Position numbers and translations under genes: made by a program
NCBI RefSeq assembly: GCF_040436345.1
Contig: NC_133234.1
Span: 12,771,446 to 12,835,445 of the forward strand
DNA length: 64,000 bases
Direction of reading: 5' to 3'
DNA from: Pagrus major
Lineage: Eukaryota > Chordata > Actinopteri > Spariformes > Sparidae
Shown here: positions 14,053-29,010 of the stretch, one piece after another
Layout: every line of letters begins with the position of its first letter
Position numbering within the stretch: position 1 is the first letter of the stretch
Notes under the pieces: generated by a model
The model's input: only the letters and a program-made list of their open reading frames with translations
Databases searched by the model: none
What the model was told of the DNA's origin: nothing

Positions 14053-14503
14053 AATTACTTCCACCAAGGAGGTTATGTTTTTCACCTGTGTCCATTTGTT
14101 GTTTCATTGGTTGGTTTGTCAGCAGGAGTACACAAAATCTACTGAACTGATTTCAGTTAAGCTTGGATTAAGGATGTGTCTTGACCCAGAATAGATCCCA
14201 GTAACTTTTAATGTGGATCCGAATAAAAAAGGACACATCCAGGAATATTTTCTCACTTTCTGTCATTCTGAGATTGTCTCAGTGAATAATGCATGGAGCT
14301 TGATGGAAAAAAATCAGGCGTACTTGGGTGCTGGTATCTATGAGTGAGTATAATTTGATGCAGATAGATCTGGTGATCTTAAATTATGGTTAAGCAGCTT
14401 TAAACGTTAGGATTAGGGAGTGGATTAGGCTTGATTGAATTAAAGGGGACTGTTGGGCCTTGGCAGAGGTATATGTGTTCTACCGAGTGTCATTGTAGTT
14501 TGA
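14053..14503 (+). repeat. Interspersed repeat of the CCAAGGAGGTTATGTTTT type
   Basis: It opens CTTCCACCAAGGAGGTTATG, continues GGTTTGTCAGCAGGAGTACA and ends with CTTGGCAGAGGTATATGTGT and a CTACCGAGTGTCATT segment. This is the order I recognise in a widespread animal interspersed repeat. No transposase or reverse transcriptase ORF is present. Confidence 0.65.
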
Positions 14504-14509
14504 GATTTA

Positions 14510-17339
14510 AAATTTTCAAGCAATGACCACTTCATCTTAGCGGAATAAAACTATCTGTGGTGGGTATCTTCCTGTTGCACTGGTAAAAATGTGTCTCTGC
14601 TCAGGTCAGGCAGCGTTCTCTGAGCAGGATTTAACCACAGTGGAAGTTAAGGCAGGAAAACATTATCAGTTTAAAGTTACTTTGCCGATGCAGATCCACT
14701 CTGCGTGAGTACAGAGAGCAGCTTTAAATACTGGATGGACAAAGTTTCAGTTGGTGTCTGTGTCTTGGCACAAGAGTAGATAATAGGCGTGAGCATGTGA
14801 ATGTAAAGAAGGGAAACTGTGATTGACAGCTGGGCATGTGTGTGCATCTGTGTGTCTGAATAAGCACTTTTCTTTGGTGTCACAGTGTGATGGTTAATTA
14901 AAGAGTGTGAAGGCAGGTTTGTATGTGTTTGTGTGTGAATCGGGAGAGCTTTTTTTATTTTTTACTCATAAACAGTGGCATAAGTGATTTAAACTGACAG
15001 TATGACAATATACGCACACGTCTGACTCTAATAATCAAAATGCACCGGCAACCTTCCTTTTGTCACATTAAAAGAAGTTGTTTAATCAGTCGAGATGTAA
15101 ATTCAAACAATAACTTCCTGCATTTCCATCTTCTTTCAGTCGGGACAGTGGAACTATTCTTTTACTTTTGTGCACATGTTGCATTCAGACCCACTTGAAC
15201 AAACTGCAATAAGTCTATGAGCCTTTCCCCTCCTCAAAATGAGCAAACCCACCAAACAAAGGGCCACCATTGTGGATAAATACCGCTTTTGTTTCACCCA
15301 TTTGAACCTGAGGTTTCCCTTAACGCTAAGGAGAGTGTGTTCAGCCTTTTTCTCTTTTCAGACGCTTTGGCGCTGAAAAGCCGCGCACACTGCCAAATGG
15401 GAAAACGACTACACGGGCAGAAAGAAAGAGCAGAATCAATCAGGAAGTGGCAGCTTTTCAGCTGTGCCAGAGGAGCTGGGCAACTTCCTGGTCTTGTTGC
15501 CAAGGTGACTGGAAGCTCAGCCAACGTGGTGCAGCGGGCAGCAGTTGGGTTTGATGGGGGGGAGGGCGGAGGATGACGGTTGGGATGTTGGACAGGAGGA
15601 GAGGGCAGAGAGTTGGTGGGTGAGAGTGATGCAGTTTAAATGTAAGCAGTGAGCGCTTCAAACAGCATTCACTGAACCATCACAGTGTGGAGCGTCTGTT
15701 CTCTTTATAATGCTTCCCGACAGTCAGCTAATCGCTTCAGTTACTCACAACTTCTTCCAGAATGATGACAGAATATTTTGTCGTAAAAACTTGGATCTAT
15801 AAGCATTGTTTATTGCAGAGAAATGCACTGATATAATATTGAAGTTGGATTTCCATGTCTTTTTTTCCAAGGAAAACTATCTTTAGAAAATATATCATCT
15901 TTAGAGATGAGTAAATACTTTGATATACTTAGTATTAGAAGCAAACACACAAAAAATGTGAGCAAGAGAAGCTGGATAAAGTAGAAGATTTTGGCATAAA
16001 TTAAGCAAATTTCACTACTTTGCTCATATCAATAATAATAACAAATATTTAAATACTATTAAATAACACCTTTATTAATATGTCGGTTGTGAATTTGTGT
16101 CAGTTAAAACAACTGGAAGTCGTCCTATCCTATAGGTCCTAACCGTGTCTCAATCCTGATGCATGATGGGAAATTTTGAACACAGAAAAAGATTCTTTGC
16201 AAGCATACAGTCAAGTGTCCGTAGGTTCTGGAGCACACAGAGCACGAACCTGAGTGAAAATGAGTGACAGAGGTTGTTGCTGTGCAACTTATATGTGCTT
16301 ACTTGCAAACATGCAAATAAGGGGTGTTGGAAATCACGATATTCATGACAACCGTGATGTTAAACAAATGAAATAGTGATATTGTGTTAATAATACACAT
16401 ATGATTATATCATCTGAATAATCCAGCGAAGATGTTTGGCCTTGCGCATCTTTTGTTTATGAGTTGTATCTGGTTGCTTTTTCACTAATACTAATACAAT
16501 TAGATAGTATCTAATTACTGTTTCACATTTCTCAATCTTGATTTGCAGCATCAGTGTGTTTGTCCTCATCAGACTGTGTCTATAGTCTAAAACTCCACTT
16601 TTACAGAGATGAGACTGGGGGCTGATTGGGTAGGTGGGTGTTCTGGGGGATCAGGGGACCAGAATGGCGGAGATGGGTAAACACAGCTGGGGACACATTG
16701 CGCTGGTGGGTCTGCAGCTCAACGGCCCCCTTCACACATTTATCAGTGTGTTTGCTCAGGGGATGTGCCCTAATCTTCACACGCTGCGAGGCCCAACAGG
16801 CTGGGATGAAAGTGACCCTGTCCACAGGCACAACCTTGCTAATTCCTCCACGGCTAAACTTGAATGTTTTTGTCTTTATAAAGGCCTGTAAAGGTCATCT
16901 ATGGATCTGTCTGTGTGTGGCTCAGTCTCTCTGTGGGTGGGATGTCCCTGATAATATATACTGAATTCTTGATCATAGTCTGACCTTTCTCTGAGCATAC
17001 CTCCCACAAATGGACGGATAACTGTCATGCAGTGTCAGAGTTTGCAGGCCAAAAAATGTTATCTGTGATATAAAGTATTTGAAACATTTTGGCATGTGCT
17101 GCTTTAATCATCCTTATATCTCAGGTGTCACAGTTTCAGTCAGTCACAGGTAAACTGTCAATTTAAGAAAATATAATCCCAACGTTTCAGGTTTTGTTTG
17201 ATAAGTCTGACGCTTATTGGTGATAGTCCTTCATAGTTTCTCATTCCTCAAAATAATTGTAGTAAGGCAACCACAGTATCTATTCTAGCCAGCAAAAATA
17301 GTGGGGAGTTTTGAAGGCTGTCTAAACCTTTGATTACAG
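14510..17339. other. Gene-free stretch upstream of stub1
   Basis: No coding exon is recognised. GC-richer parts at 15360-15580 and 16600-16880 contain ORFs of up to 112 codons without domain similarity on either strand; they may be non-coding regulatory sequence. Confidence 0.4.
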
Positions 17340-17354
17340 AGCGCCACCTGCTGG
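17340..17354 (-). promoter_or_regulatory. Predicted CTCF motif
   Basis: On the minus strand these 15 bases read CCAGCAGGTGGCGCT, which fits every position of the CTCF consensus CCASYAGRKGGCRSY. It lies about 1.3 kb upstream of the stub1 ATG. Occupancy is not shown by sequence. Confidence 0.5.
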
Positions 17355-17589
17355 TGATCACTTTTTGCTGCGGTGCTTTGTAGCTGTCTGAAATTGAAGG
17401 CAGCAGAACTTTAACATAAGTTTAATATAGTATTTTATTTATATTTATTTCAGTATTTTATCTTTATTTCACATTATCGTCATTGATTGATAGAAATTTG
17501 TATGAACAAATAACATTTTACAGATTTTTGCTCCATCAAGGCCTCTGATTTCGCTCATTTCATGTATTTTCTCTGTCAAAAAAAAAAAA

Positions 17590-18676
17590 GGTCCTTTCGG
17601 CTTCCGTCGGCGTCGCGTAAGCGTTTGACGTCAGCATAACAACAACCTGTCAAGACAGCTCGGATGGGGCGAAAATTATCGATTAAGATTTGATATGAAA
17701 TCATATAAAACCTGTTTCACCTGGATGTAAGATTCCTTCTGTACGGTAAGGCCGCTGATCCCAGAAACAAAATCTAATTTGCGCGGAAGTAGCGAGAATT
17801 TAAGGCAATAGGCTGTGTAGCAAACAAGCTAACCTAGCATTAGCTCATCTGTGTTTTCTGAGGTTGCCGAGCGGCTTTCAGGTAAATGTTGAGATAAATG
17901 CCAACACGACTTTTTCAGGCCTATTACAGTCATAGTCCTAACTTCCCAATCAGCTGCTGATTAAATGTGTAATTTTGTGACTACAGGTAAGAAAGCAGAG
18001 TGTCTTTTTAGCCAACCAACGGGCTAACATCGACAACATAGCTTACTATGCTAGCTTAGCTAACTAGCTAACATTTGAGCACCGATCTCCTGTTTCTCCT
18101 GTCAATAAAGTTAACGACATTGTCACTTTGTCTGTATGTTTGCTGAGGCATCAGTTACATCTCAAATGCTTGTCTGGCAAACTATCCGTCATATTAACGT
18201 TACTTGTTTACAACCCTTAGCTACCATTGTATGCCAGCGGTGTACTGTTACAGTTTAAAAGGCTTGCGCTAACGATATGGACCTCGACTGTGTGATGTTT
18301 TCTCACGGCTGGCTTGCTAGCTCTGCCTCTCATTTAGTCACCAACGATGTCCGTCACATGAATAGTTAATTCGCCGACAGTCTAGCCACCTCGCTGGATT
18401 TCAGAGCTGGCTGCACTCTCAGCGAATTAAAACGAATGCCTTTTTGGGTGGCATCAAGGACTGCACCTAATTCGCCCAAGACGCGCATTGCAGGTGCATT
18501 GCAGTGAATGAACGCCGTGAATGTTGAGTTAACTTCACATGCGTTGTGTCTCTGGTCTGGTTTGTGTGATCCAGGAGGGACAGGGCATTCTTGAACCTGT
18601 CAGCTAGCCAGCCGAAGAGACGGGGAACAGGATAGGGAAGCAGGGCGAGGCGGGCCCCGCGGAGCCGGTGGAGAAG
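17590..18676 (+). promoter_or_regulatory. stub1: Probable stub1 promoter and 5' leader region
   Basis: CpG density rises from about 17591 and stays above the AT-rich upstream sequence. The start of the block has a perfect palindromic CRE (TGACGTCA, 17626-17633) and an ETS-like GCGGAAGT near 17782. The block runs to the stub1 ATG at 18677, and 18590-18676 is GC-rich as expected of a leader. The transcription start and any 5' non-coding intron cannot be fixed: possible donors lie near 17746 and 17880 and a possible acceptor near 18573. The middle part (about 17815-18210) also contains TAGC/GCTA-rich stretches typical of fish repeats. Confidence 0.55.
17626..17633. promoter_or_regulatory. Palindromic CRE (TGACGTCA) upstream of stub1
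   Basis: An exact 8-bp cAMP-response element, the CREB/ATF consensus, lies in a CpG-rich stretch about 1 kb upstream of the stub1 start codon. Binding is inferred from the motif only. Confidence 0.5.
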
Positions 18677-21948
<3,272 letters not shown>

Positions 21949-22338
21949 AGGGACCCCTGCCTCCCATGTCTCCATCATACCCCGATACTCAACACGAAGC
22001 CTGGACAACACGAGACTGTAGAGAACAGATCACCCCTTGCCTGGATATGTACTTTACACAAGCGGGAAAAGCCACACTATGGACTACCAAACGGGAGCCA
22101 CGTATCTCGGTCTGCCTCTTCCTCCCCACATTTTATCTTTGCTGTAAAACTTTCCCGCTCCAAACTCCCGAGGCTCGTTGTTCATGGCCTGCAGCTCCCT
22201 TTAAAATCTCCTTCATCCTGCTCTCTCTATCCTTACTCTCTTCCTCCCTGTCATGGTGTTCCTAGTCTTTCAAGCCAGACTCCTTTCTTTACTCAAAATA
22301 AGGGGCCACGTTCTCAGGTCTCTCTTGCTCCCTCCCTA

Positions 22339-22372
<34 letters not shown>

Positions 22373-23730
22373 TTCTCTGAGTGCCACAATCCTTGGAAAG
22401 CATCAGCATTGCACTCCAGTGTTTCACAGAAGCCACCAATATAAAAAGATTACACACGGTGGTTGAATTCATTAAGACATTGGCCTTTTGTTTGGCATTT
22501 ACTCCAGTATTCGTAGTCATTTTTTCATCAAACATCGGAGCCCAATTCTTAATGTACATTTCGCTGAAGTGGGACCTAAAATGCCAAAAACCTGTACTCA
22601 ACGAGGTTTGTACGCAAAGTTTTACATGACGATAGTTGAAACGTAGTCGCAGGGTCCCTTCTTCACCTCTGAGTGGCGTTCCAAGCATACCCACCTCATG
22701 TCAACATACTGTAAGAATTTCAGTAGATTATAGCTGTTTCTTTCCCCTCTTTGCATATCAATCACACCCCATAACAGACAATTTAAATAATTTGAATGTA
22801 TGCATAATGTACTCTTTAGGTTTAGGCTTGACCTACAGTAATTCAAAATGTTTTTTATCAGTACAATTACACGGTTTTCATGAAAAGCGGCCTTGAACTG
22901 GATGCAGAATATGAACGGAAATGACCGCTGTGTACAAAAAAAAAAAAGTTTTCACATTGCTGGATATTAATTGAAAATGTTTGAGTGTTGATAGACGACA
23001 TCAGGTGTTTGGATTGATGCTTAAATCTGCTTTGAAGAATGGTCCGTGCTGTCTGTGTCAATCATAGAAACAAAAATGTGCTTGGACGTCGTGTTTGGCT
23101 CGTGCTGTTCGCCTGGAATGACTGTGGACGCTCACATCAAGCATGAAGTGAATTTTGTTTTTTTCCTTTTGCAAAGGCAAGAAGATGGCTGTCTTTTTTT
23201 TGCCTCACCTTGATGCTGTTAATTTCATGCACCTTCTCCTCACAGTGTCACAGTAATGAAGAACATGGTCGCAGCAGCTTATTTTAACAGACTATCAGCG
23301 TGAAAGTCAAAGTCATGTCTTGTTGAGGGGATCGCTAGCATCGCTGTACCAGAATCCTCTGTTAGAAATGCTGGAAGAGTTACGACCATCTTATCTCATC
23401 CATACCTCAGTCCAAGTTTTGGCGTGCTGGTTCGCTCGCATGCTCTGCAAAAACACATTTTCAGTTCAGCGCTATTAGTTTACAGGTTTTTCAGCCGAAT
23501 GTGTGTCTGTGATGAACTGGGCCTGTCGGTGGTGCGTGTCGGGGTGCAGGCAGTGTAAATAATTTGCTTGTGTATCTCAGATTTTATTTCTTGACAAAGT
23601 TAGGGTTCTTTTATTCTTGAGAAATCCTAGAGCTTGAGAAACTGTATTAAATGTAGATATGTTGATAACATAAAATGCTTGGTTCAGTTTTCATTTGTCC
23701 CCATTAAACCGTGAACTTTGAGTTTGTTTG
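21949..23730 (+). other. stub1: stub1 3' UTR with candidate poly(A) signals
   Basis: No gene is seen after the stub1 stop codon up to the next transcription unit. The best poly(A) signal is ATTAAA at 23703-23708, immediately followed by a GT-rich downstream element. Weaker ATTAAA hexamers lie near 23645 and 23756. The region has a pyrimidine tract of CT repeats at 22328-22379. A UTR of about 1.8 kb is inferred; transcript data would settle the end. Confidence 0.55.
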
Positions 23731-23739
23731 TGGTTGTGT

Positions 23740-24158
23740 TTTTGACGCAGAATCGTCATTAAAGAGATTCCAAGTATGATGACAAATGTACCGCTGTTCA
23801 ATAGAAATCTGTTCACAAGAATCAAATGGTTTCCCACTAAATTATTTTGCAGCTATGCTACAAAGCAAAGCAAACAGCTTTGTAGTGCAATCAATAACAT
23901 GCGCCCTGCTAAAAATGCATATTTGTTGAAGCTTTTATTTTTAATGAATAAGTAAAAAGAAAGTGTCGCATCACATAGAGTAGGTTGCTAACAAGAAAAT
24001 AGCTCATATTCAACTGTAATCTGTTCCACCCTGTAAGTATTTAGATCAAAATTCTTAAAAAGCAAGTGTTTTTTTAATGTAATGTGTGTATATATACATA
24101 TTATATATATATTATATTTCTATATTTATATATATGTGTGTATATATATATACATATA

Positions 24159-24214
<56 letters not shown>

Positions 24215-24640
24215 TATATATAGATATAGAATGTAATTTATATGTTATATATCAGCTAATATATCATCATAGAAAAAATCCAGAAACAGTCTGGCGAAGC
24301 ATAAATCCTATGTCTCCTTGAAGACGTTCTTTCTTCACATTTCACATAATTTATGTGTGTTTTCAACTAAAATTATTACATATTGCACCTTTAATACAAA
24401 CACCCATGGTTACTCATTCAAGTGCAGAGTGATGTCACAATTCAACTCATGGCTGAGCCTTTTAAGTACTAAACATCACAAATCTCTCACATGTGGTTAC
24501 AAAAGATTGTTCTCCCTGATGCAAACACTGTCAGTCTATCATGTGACATGGAGCACACACACACACTGTAGGTGAAGTTGTGTGTGTTCGCATCAGTCAC
24601 ACGAAAAGCACTGTCACTGAGCCCTCACACACCGGGCCTA
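23740..24640. other. Spacer between stub1 and the pentraxin, with (TA)n microsatellite
   Basis: No coding exon is recognised. The stretch is AT-rich and contains a long imperfect TA/TATG microsatellite at about 24086-24232. Confidence 0.5.
24086..24232. repeat. (TA)n / TATG microsatellite
   Basis: About 150 bases of almost pure alternating T and A with interspersed TATG and TATC units, including an uninterrupted TA run around 24168-24212. Confidence 0.9.
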
Positions 24641-24664
24641 TTGTCAGAGGATCGGTTGAAGAGC

Positions 24665-24672
24665 TGACGTCA
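24665..24672. promoter_or_regulatory. Palindromic CRE (TGACGTCA) just upstream of the pentraxin
   Basis: An exact TGACGTCA lies 93 bases upstream of the pentraxin ATG, a distance compatible with a proximal promoter. No convincing TATA box was seen in the same interval. Confidence 0.5.
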
Positions 24673-24764
24673 TGGCCTGTGCTAGGAGGGAAGAGGACTG
24701 GGCACGGGACAAGAGCAAGTGGGACTGAGTTAGCAACATCGAGGGACAACAAAACGGCATTAAA

Positions 24765-25700
24765 ATGGTGAGAAAAGCTGTTTCCTCTTGTAACTTTTCA
24801 CATATTTCGGCCTCTAGTGTATCTTGTTTGTTCAGAGACTGATAGGACTTCATATTCTGAGATAATAATGGATGTCTTGTGTGTGTTTGCAGACTATCAA
24901 CACTGTGAGGTTTGCTGTGGTTGTACTTAGTGTCTTTGGGTTCTCCTCAGCCACCCAAGGTATGAGTTAAAAAAACTAATTTAATTTAGAAAGATGGTAA
25001 TTTAACTTGTATTTATACACAGATGTCCTCTTTAGATGTAGCCCACATTCAGTTTGAGCAGTGTCGTCCTTTTGTTTGTGTTGCTCCAGTGGGTCTGACC
25101 GACAAAGTCCTGGTCTTCCCTTATGAGACGGACTTCAGCTTCGTGGCCCTGATCCCACAGAAGGAGATGGGGCTGAGGGCCTTCACTCTCTGCATGCGTG
25201 TGGCCACCGAACTCCCGGAGGAGCGGCAGATCATCCTGTTCGCCTACCGCACCGCTGACTACGACGAGCTCAACGTGTGGCGTGAGAAGGATGGACGCGT
25301 TTCCTTCTACATGAGTGGTGATGGCACCTTCTTCCACCTGCCACCCCTCACCACCTTCCGCACCAGCCTCTGCCTCACCTGGGAGTCTCGCACCGGCCTG
25401 GCTGCCTTTTGGGTGGACGGGAAACGCAGCACCTACCAGGTCTACAAACCGGGGCACACCATCCGTCCAGAAGGCACCGTCCTCCTGGGGCAGGACCCAG
25501 ACAAACACCTGGGGGGTTTGGAGGCCGTGCAGAGCTTCGTAGGAGAGGTGACCGATCTGAATATGTGGGACTTTGTGCTCTCCAGGAGCATGATCCAGGC
25601 CTGGCACTACGGGCACAAGGTCCCCAAGGGCAACATCTTCGACTGGGGCACTCTGGAGTATGAGCTGAACGGGAACGTGATGGTGGTGGATGATGACTGA
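24765..25700 (+). CDS. Secreted short pentraxin (CRP/SAP-like), 3 exons
   Basis: Short pentraxins are secreted calcium-dependent pattern-recognition proteins that bind phosphocholine and similar ligands and can activate complement. Proposed exons are 24765-24767 (ATG only), 24893-24959 and 25036-25700, giving 244 aa. Exon 2 supplies a signal peptide (hydrophobic core FAVVVLSVFGF, small residues SSA before the likely cleavage). The mature part has the paired cysteines of the family (FTLC and SLCLTW), LGQDPDKHLGG, and the C-terminal GEVTDLNMWDFVLS block typical of CRP and SAP. The signature HxCx[ST]Wx[ST] is present except that its His is Ser. By alignment from memory, calcium ligand Asp60 of CRP is kept and Asn61 is replaced by Tyr. 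An extra cysteine pair (EQC, VCV) precedes the pentraxin domain. The exon 3 acceptor at 25036 follows a pyrimidine-rich TCCTCTTTAG and is the only nearby one keeping the frame. The family call is firm; the first exon is less sure. Confidence 0.9.
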
Positions 25701-26080
25701 CTCCCAGTGGAGTGGATTGCAGAGAGAGATGAGGCTTTAGAGATGTGTGACGGACTGATACTGATATATGTGGTTGTCTTTCTTAGATTCACTATTGCTT
25801 CATTTTAGGGCCCTTCAACTGTTCTTCGATGAAAGTACACAATTCTCTGTTTGAATATTGCATGAGGAACCTAGTGATGGTTAGAAAGAGAGTAGAAAGG
25901 CGCAATGTTTTTGGGCTTAGTTGAATATCCTCCCATTTATAGCCTGCAACTATTTTCAGCAGTAAAATGCACTTGCAACAAAAGCCAATAGTTTGTGGAA
26001 CACAGAAGTCAGTTGTTTTACATCAGTAACTCCTTTGTATCTCAAAGCTTTGTTCTTTAATTGTTGTGAGCTGTGGTGTA
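25701..26080. other. Pentraxin 3' flank, probable 3' UTR
   Basis: No ORF or strong poly(A) signal was recognised between the pentraxin stop codon and the repeat cluster that starts near 26083. The transcript end could not be fixed. Confidence 0.4.
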
Positions 26081-26178
26081 CAAAGTATTCTGATCCTTTA
26101 CTTAAGTAAAAGTACTAATACCACACTGTGAACATACTCCATTACAATTGAAAGTCCTGCCTTCATAACCTTACTTAA

Positions 26179-26520
26179 AGGAGACCTAATAGGCTTTTTT
26201 GTTTATATAAAAATACTTGTGTATGTAAAAGATCTTGAAAATTAAAAAGGTCAAAGCTCACACCAACAGAAGCTCCTCTCTTCCACAGAAAACGCTGCTC
26301 CTCAAACGCCTCGTCAGTAGTCCTGCCTTTAATTCTGTGACTTTGAGACATCACACTATGTCACCATGTCACACATTTGCATAATTTATGCCCAGTGGCA
26401 CAGTAGCACAGCTGCTCTGTTGTTGCTAACAGTGCTGGCTCAGGCGTATGAGAGCTGACCAATCAGAGTAGACTGGATATTTTGGAGGAAGGGGTCTTAA
26501 AGAGATATGCATTAATGTGT
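26179..26520 (+). repeat. Second repeat inserted in the 26083 repeat
   Basis: AAAGGAGACCTAATAGGCTT, ACGCTGCTCCTCAAACGCCT, TTTGCATAATTTATGCCCAG, CTGACCAATCAGAG and GGGGTCTTAAAGAGATATGC match, in order, a teleost repeat beginning and ending near TTAAAGAGA. Boundaries are approximate. Confidence 0.5.
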
Positions 26521-26723
26521 ATGTTGCATTTTACTGCTGTAGATATTAAAGGTTGAACTCATTTAACTACTTTATATACTGTTGGCTAGTTTAATCTACA
26601 GCCATGCATCATGTCCGATAAGATGATCATATGTATGACAGTTCATCACTGTCCTGTGAGAACCACAAAAATGACATGTTCCAGCTAATCCAAGTAGGGG
26701 TTTAAGTAGTAGTTTATTTATTG

Positions 26724-27054
26724 TAAAGGGGCACTATGTAGTTTTGGGGAAGCAATTTTAATCAGAAAATAAAAATCTTATCTTCAATGAGTGATTTTCA
26801 TGACTGAATAAACTGAATAAACAAACTGACCTTAAAGGACAACACAATTTCATACTGCTCTACTTTGTTTGTATTTGGTGGACCCTGCCAGCTCTCAGCT
26901 TCAAACTTATTCAAGCTTATTCTTCTCTGAGGACGGCTTGTTGCTTTAGTCATGAGATAAATATTAATGAATTTATATTAGCGCCTTATTAATATTGTTA
27001 ATATTACCTTTCTGAGTTAGAATATCTCTATTAAAACTACATAGTGCCCCTTTA
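26724..27054 (+). mobile_element. MITE with perfect 22-bp terminal inverted repeats
   Basis: The first 22 bases (starting TAAAGGGGCACTATGTAGTT) are the exact inverse of the last 22 (27033-27054). The element is 331 bp and AT-rich, without coding capacity. It shares its interior with 53032-53387 and 1536-1632. Confidence 0.85.
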
Positions 27055-27338
27055 AATGTAGGAGAATTTTCTCAGCCCATAAAGGAACCCTTCACAAACA
27101 ATTCACCATCATCACATTTGGGGATAGACACTTTTCACTGGACAGGAAGGCTATGAAGAATTGTAATCTGTAAAGTAACTAGGTGTCAGATAAGTGCAGT
27201 GGAGTAGAAAGTACAATATCTGCCTCTGAGATGTTGCACAGTAAAAAAGTATAAAGTTGCATAAAAGTACTTTGGCTCTAATCTGCACTTTAGTTCACTA
27301 CTTAAGTACGTGTTAAAACGTTGTTGTGCCAGATGTGT

Positions 27339-27353
27339 CCATGAGGTGGCGCT
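27339..27353 (+). promoter_or_regulatory. Possible CTCF motif
   Basis: CCATGAGGTGGCGCT matches 13 of 15 positions of the CTCF consensus, including the AGGTGGCGCT core. It lies about 1.6 kb after the pentraxin stop codon and points the opposite way from the motif at 17340. Confidence 0.4.
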
Positions 27354-27359
27354 CTCTAC

Positions 27360-28720
27360 TAGTTCACATCAAACAGACACTCCTTAAACTGAAGCACAAC
27401 CAAGCTGCCATCTGCTAATGTGATTTGACAGATTATTAACAAGGCCACCAATAACTGATTGAAATGTTAAGAAAATAAAACAGTCGCTACAATCCTGATC
27501 AGTTTGAATTTATTTACTTATTATTTACAAGTATTTACCAGAAGACATCAGCTTACATTATGTTGAAATTTTCAACAGACTTTTATAATAATAGGCATTT
27601 TAAATCAGAATTAAATTAGAAAATTACAGACAAAAGTTGATTCCAAAGTATTGTCTTTATTTTATCAGACTTGAACATATTGTAATAAATGCAATAACAT
27701 GCATGCAGTCAGTGCTCATTAGCTTGTCCAGTGAGACCGATGATAAAAAGGTGAAGGTTATTAAAACAGCAAACTGGCAGATGTGTTATTTCTGCTGTAG
27801 ACTCAGTGATTTAACTGCACCCAGAGACAAATAGCAATTATCGTGTTTAAAATCCATTGCCATAATGTTGCCCTCGGTTAACATACTCACTCATGAATTT
27901 TCCATGTTTCAACTGATGTAAGAACGCTTTTGGGTTTGAAATAAAAATCTTGCCATGTGCATGACTAATACTGTTTGTAATTAAAGAGAATATTTCATCT
28001 TTGAACTCTTTCGGCTTCCTTTTCTTAATCATCTTTTTCTCCTTTGGACAGATTTTAAAGGAATAATCACTTGTGTACATAATTCCAACAAGGGGTTTAT
28101 TAAATGTAATTTATGTTTATTTAGGAATTAATAGAAGAATCTTTCAAAATTAATTTCACTCGTTTGGCTGGAGAGGAGAAAGCAGACACTAAGCTTCTAC
28201 ACAGATAGAGAAATGCAATCAGCCACTTTTCCATTAGTCATTTTTTATTTTTTTTACCAAGAAAGCACAAATTCAACCCGAATGAAAGAGATTCGTCTCT
28301 ATATTTTCTTCTTCTTTCTCCAGTCCTCCTCAGTAAATCACCTTTAAGAGACATAATAAGTCTTCTTGTCTCTCTGTCTGTGTGAATGGTGTGCTTGAGC
28401 TCTGCCTCTTGTGTGTTTGTGTCGTCTGTCATCTCTCCAGGTGTTCATGGCGGAGAGGACGTCATGTGGTTCAGGTCCGTGTGGCGGCACCTGGAAGTCG
28501 CTCTACGTCCTCCTGGATCCTCGTTCTTCTCATGTGATTACAATCTATTATTTTGTCACCCCGTATTGTCCCTGCTGTAATTTTTCCATGTTGAGGGATC
28601 ACTCCTCTGTTGCTCCTCCTGAGGTTCCTCACAGTGCACAGTACAAACCTGAAATGACATTTAACTGTGGCCAGAGACTTTGGTTCTGTCCAATCACAAA
28701 TGAAAAGTATTGTCCCACCT
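27360..28720. other. Gene-free AT-rich stretch
   Basis: Only short ORFs without domain similarity. No repeat or RNA gene is recognised. Confidence 0.4.
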
Positions 28721-28727
28721 TGCTCTG

Positions 28728-29010
28728 TAATCTGAAATGTCTTTGTGTTCATGAAATTGTGTTGTGTTTTCTCTGAAATGTTGTGTTTTGTTTAATGTCA
28801 TTGTGTTTTTGTGAAATGTTGTGCTGTCTGAAACATGAGGTTTGTGCAATGACATTGTGATTTTTTTTTATTAAGCTCTCTGAAATGTTGTTGTGTTTTG
28901 TCAGATGTCATCATGTTTCTTAAAATTTGGCTGCATTTCCTGATATATTGTTGTATTTTATAAAATGTTGTGTTTTGTGAAATGTAGTGTTTCCGAAATG
29001 CTGTTGTGTT
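28728..29010 (+). repeat. Degenerate tandem array of GAAATGTTGTTGTGTTTT-like units
   Basis: Variants of TGAAATGTTGTGTTTTGT and ATGTCATTGTGTTTTTG recur about ten times with irregular spacing, which suggests a decayed minisatellite. Confidence 0.6.

Larger units (their letters stand above)
26083..27310 (+). repeat. Repeat of the ACTTAAGTAAAAGTACT family, interrupted by other elements
   Basis: The left part (26083-26178, TTACTTAAGTAAAAGTACTA then TACCACACTGTGAACA), a middle part (about 26530-26640, TTTATATACTGTTGGCTAGT) and a right part (about 27165-27310, TAATCTGTAAAGTAACTAGG) occur in the order of the consensus I remember. They are separated by unrelated insertions at 26179-26520 and 26724-27054. 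Confidence 0.6.

Noticed and set aside
25023-25035. Pentraxin exon 3 starting at 25023 with its own ATG
   Set aside because: Joining exon 2 to 25023 shifts the frame to an early stop. The acceptor at 25036 keeps the frame and has a good pyrimidine tract.
25032-25616. 194-codon ORF on the minus strand across the pentraxin
   Set aside because: It is antisense to the GC-rich pentraxin exon 3, lacks any domain, and the plus-strand protein is clearly a pentraxin.
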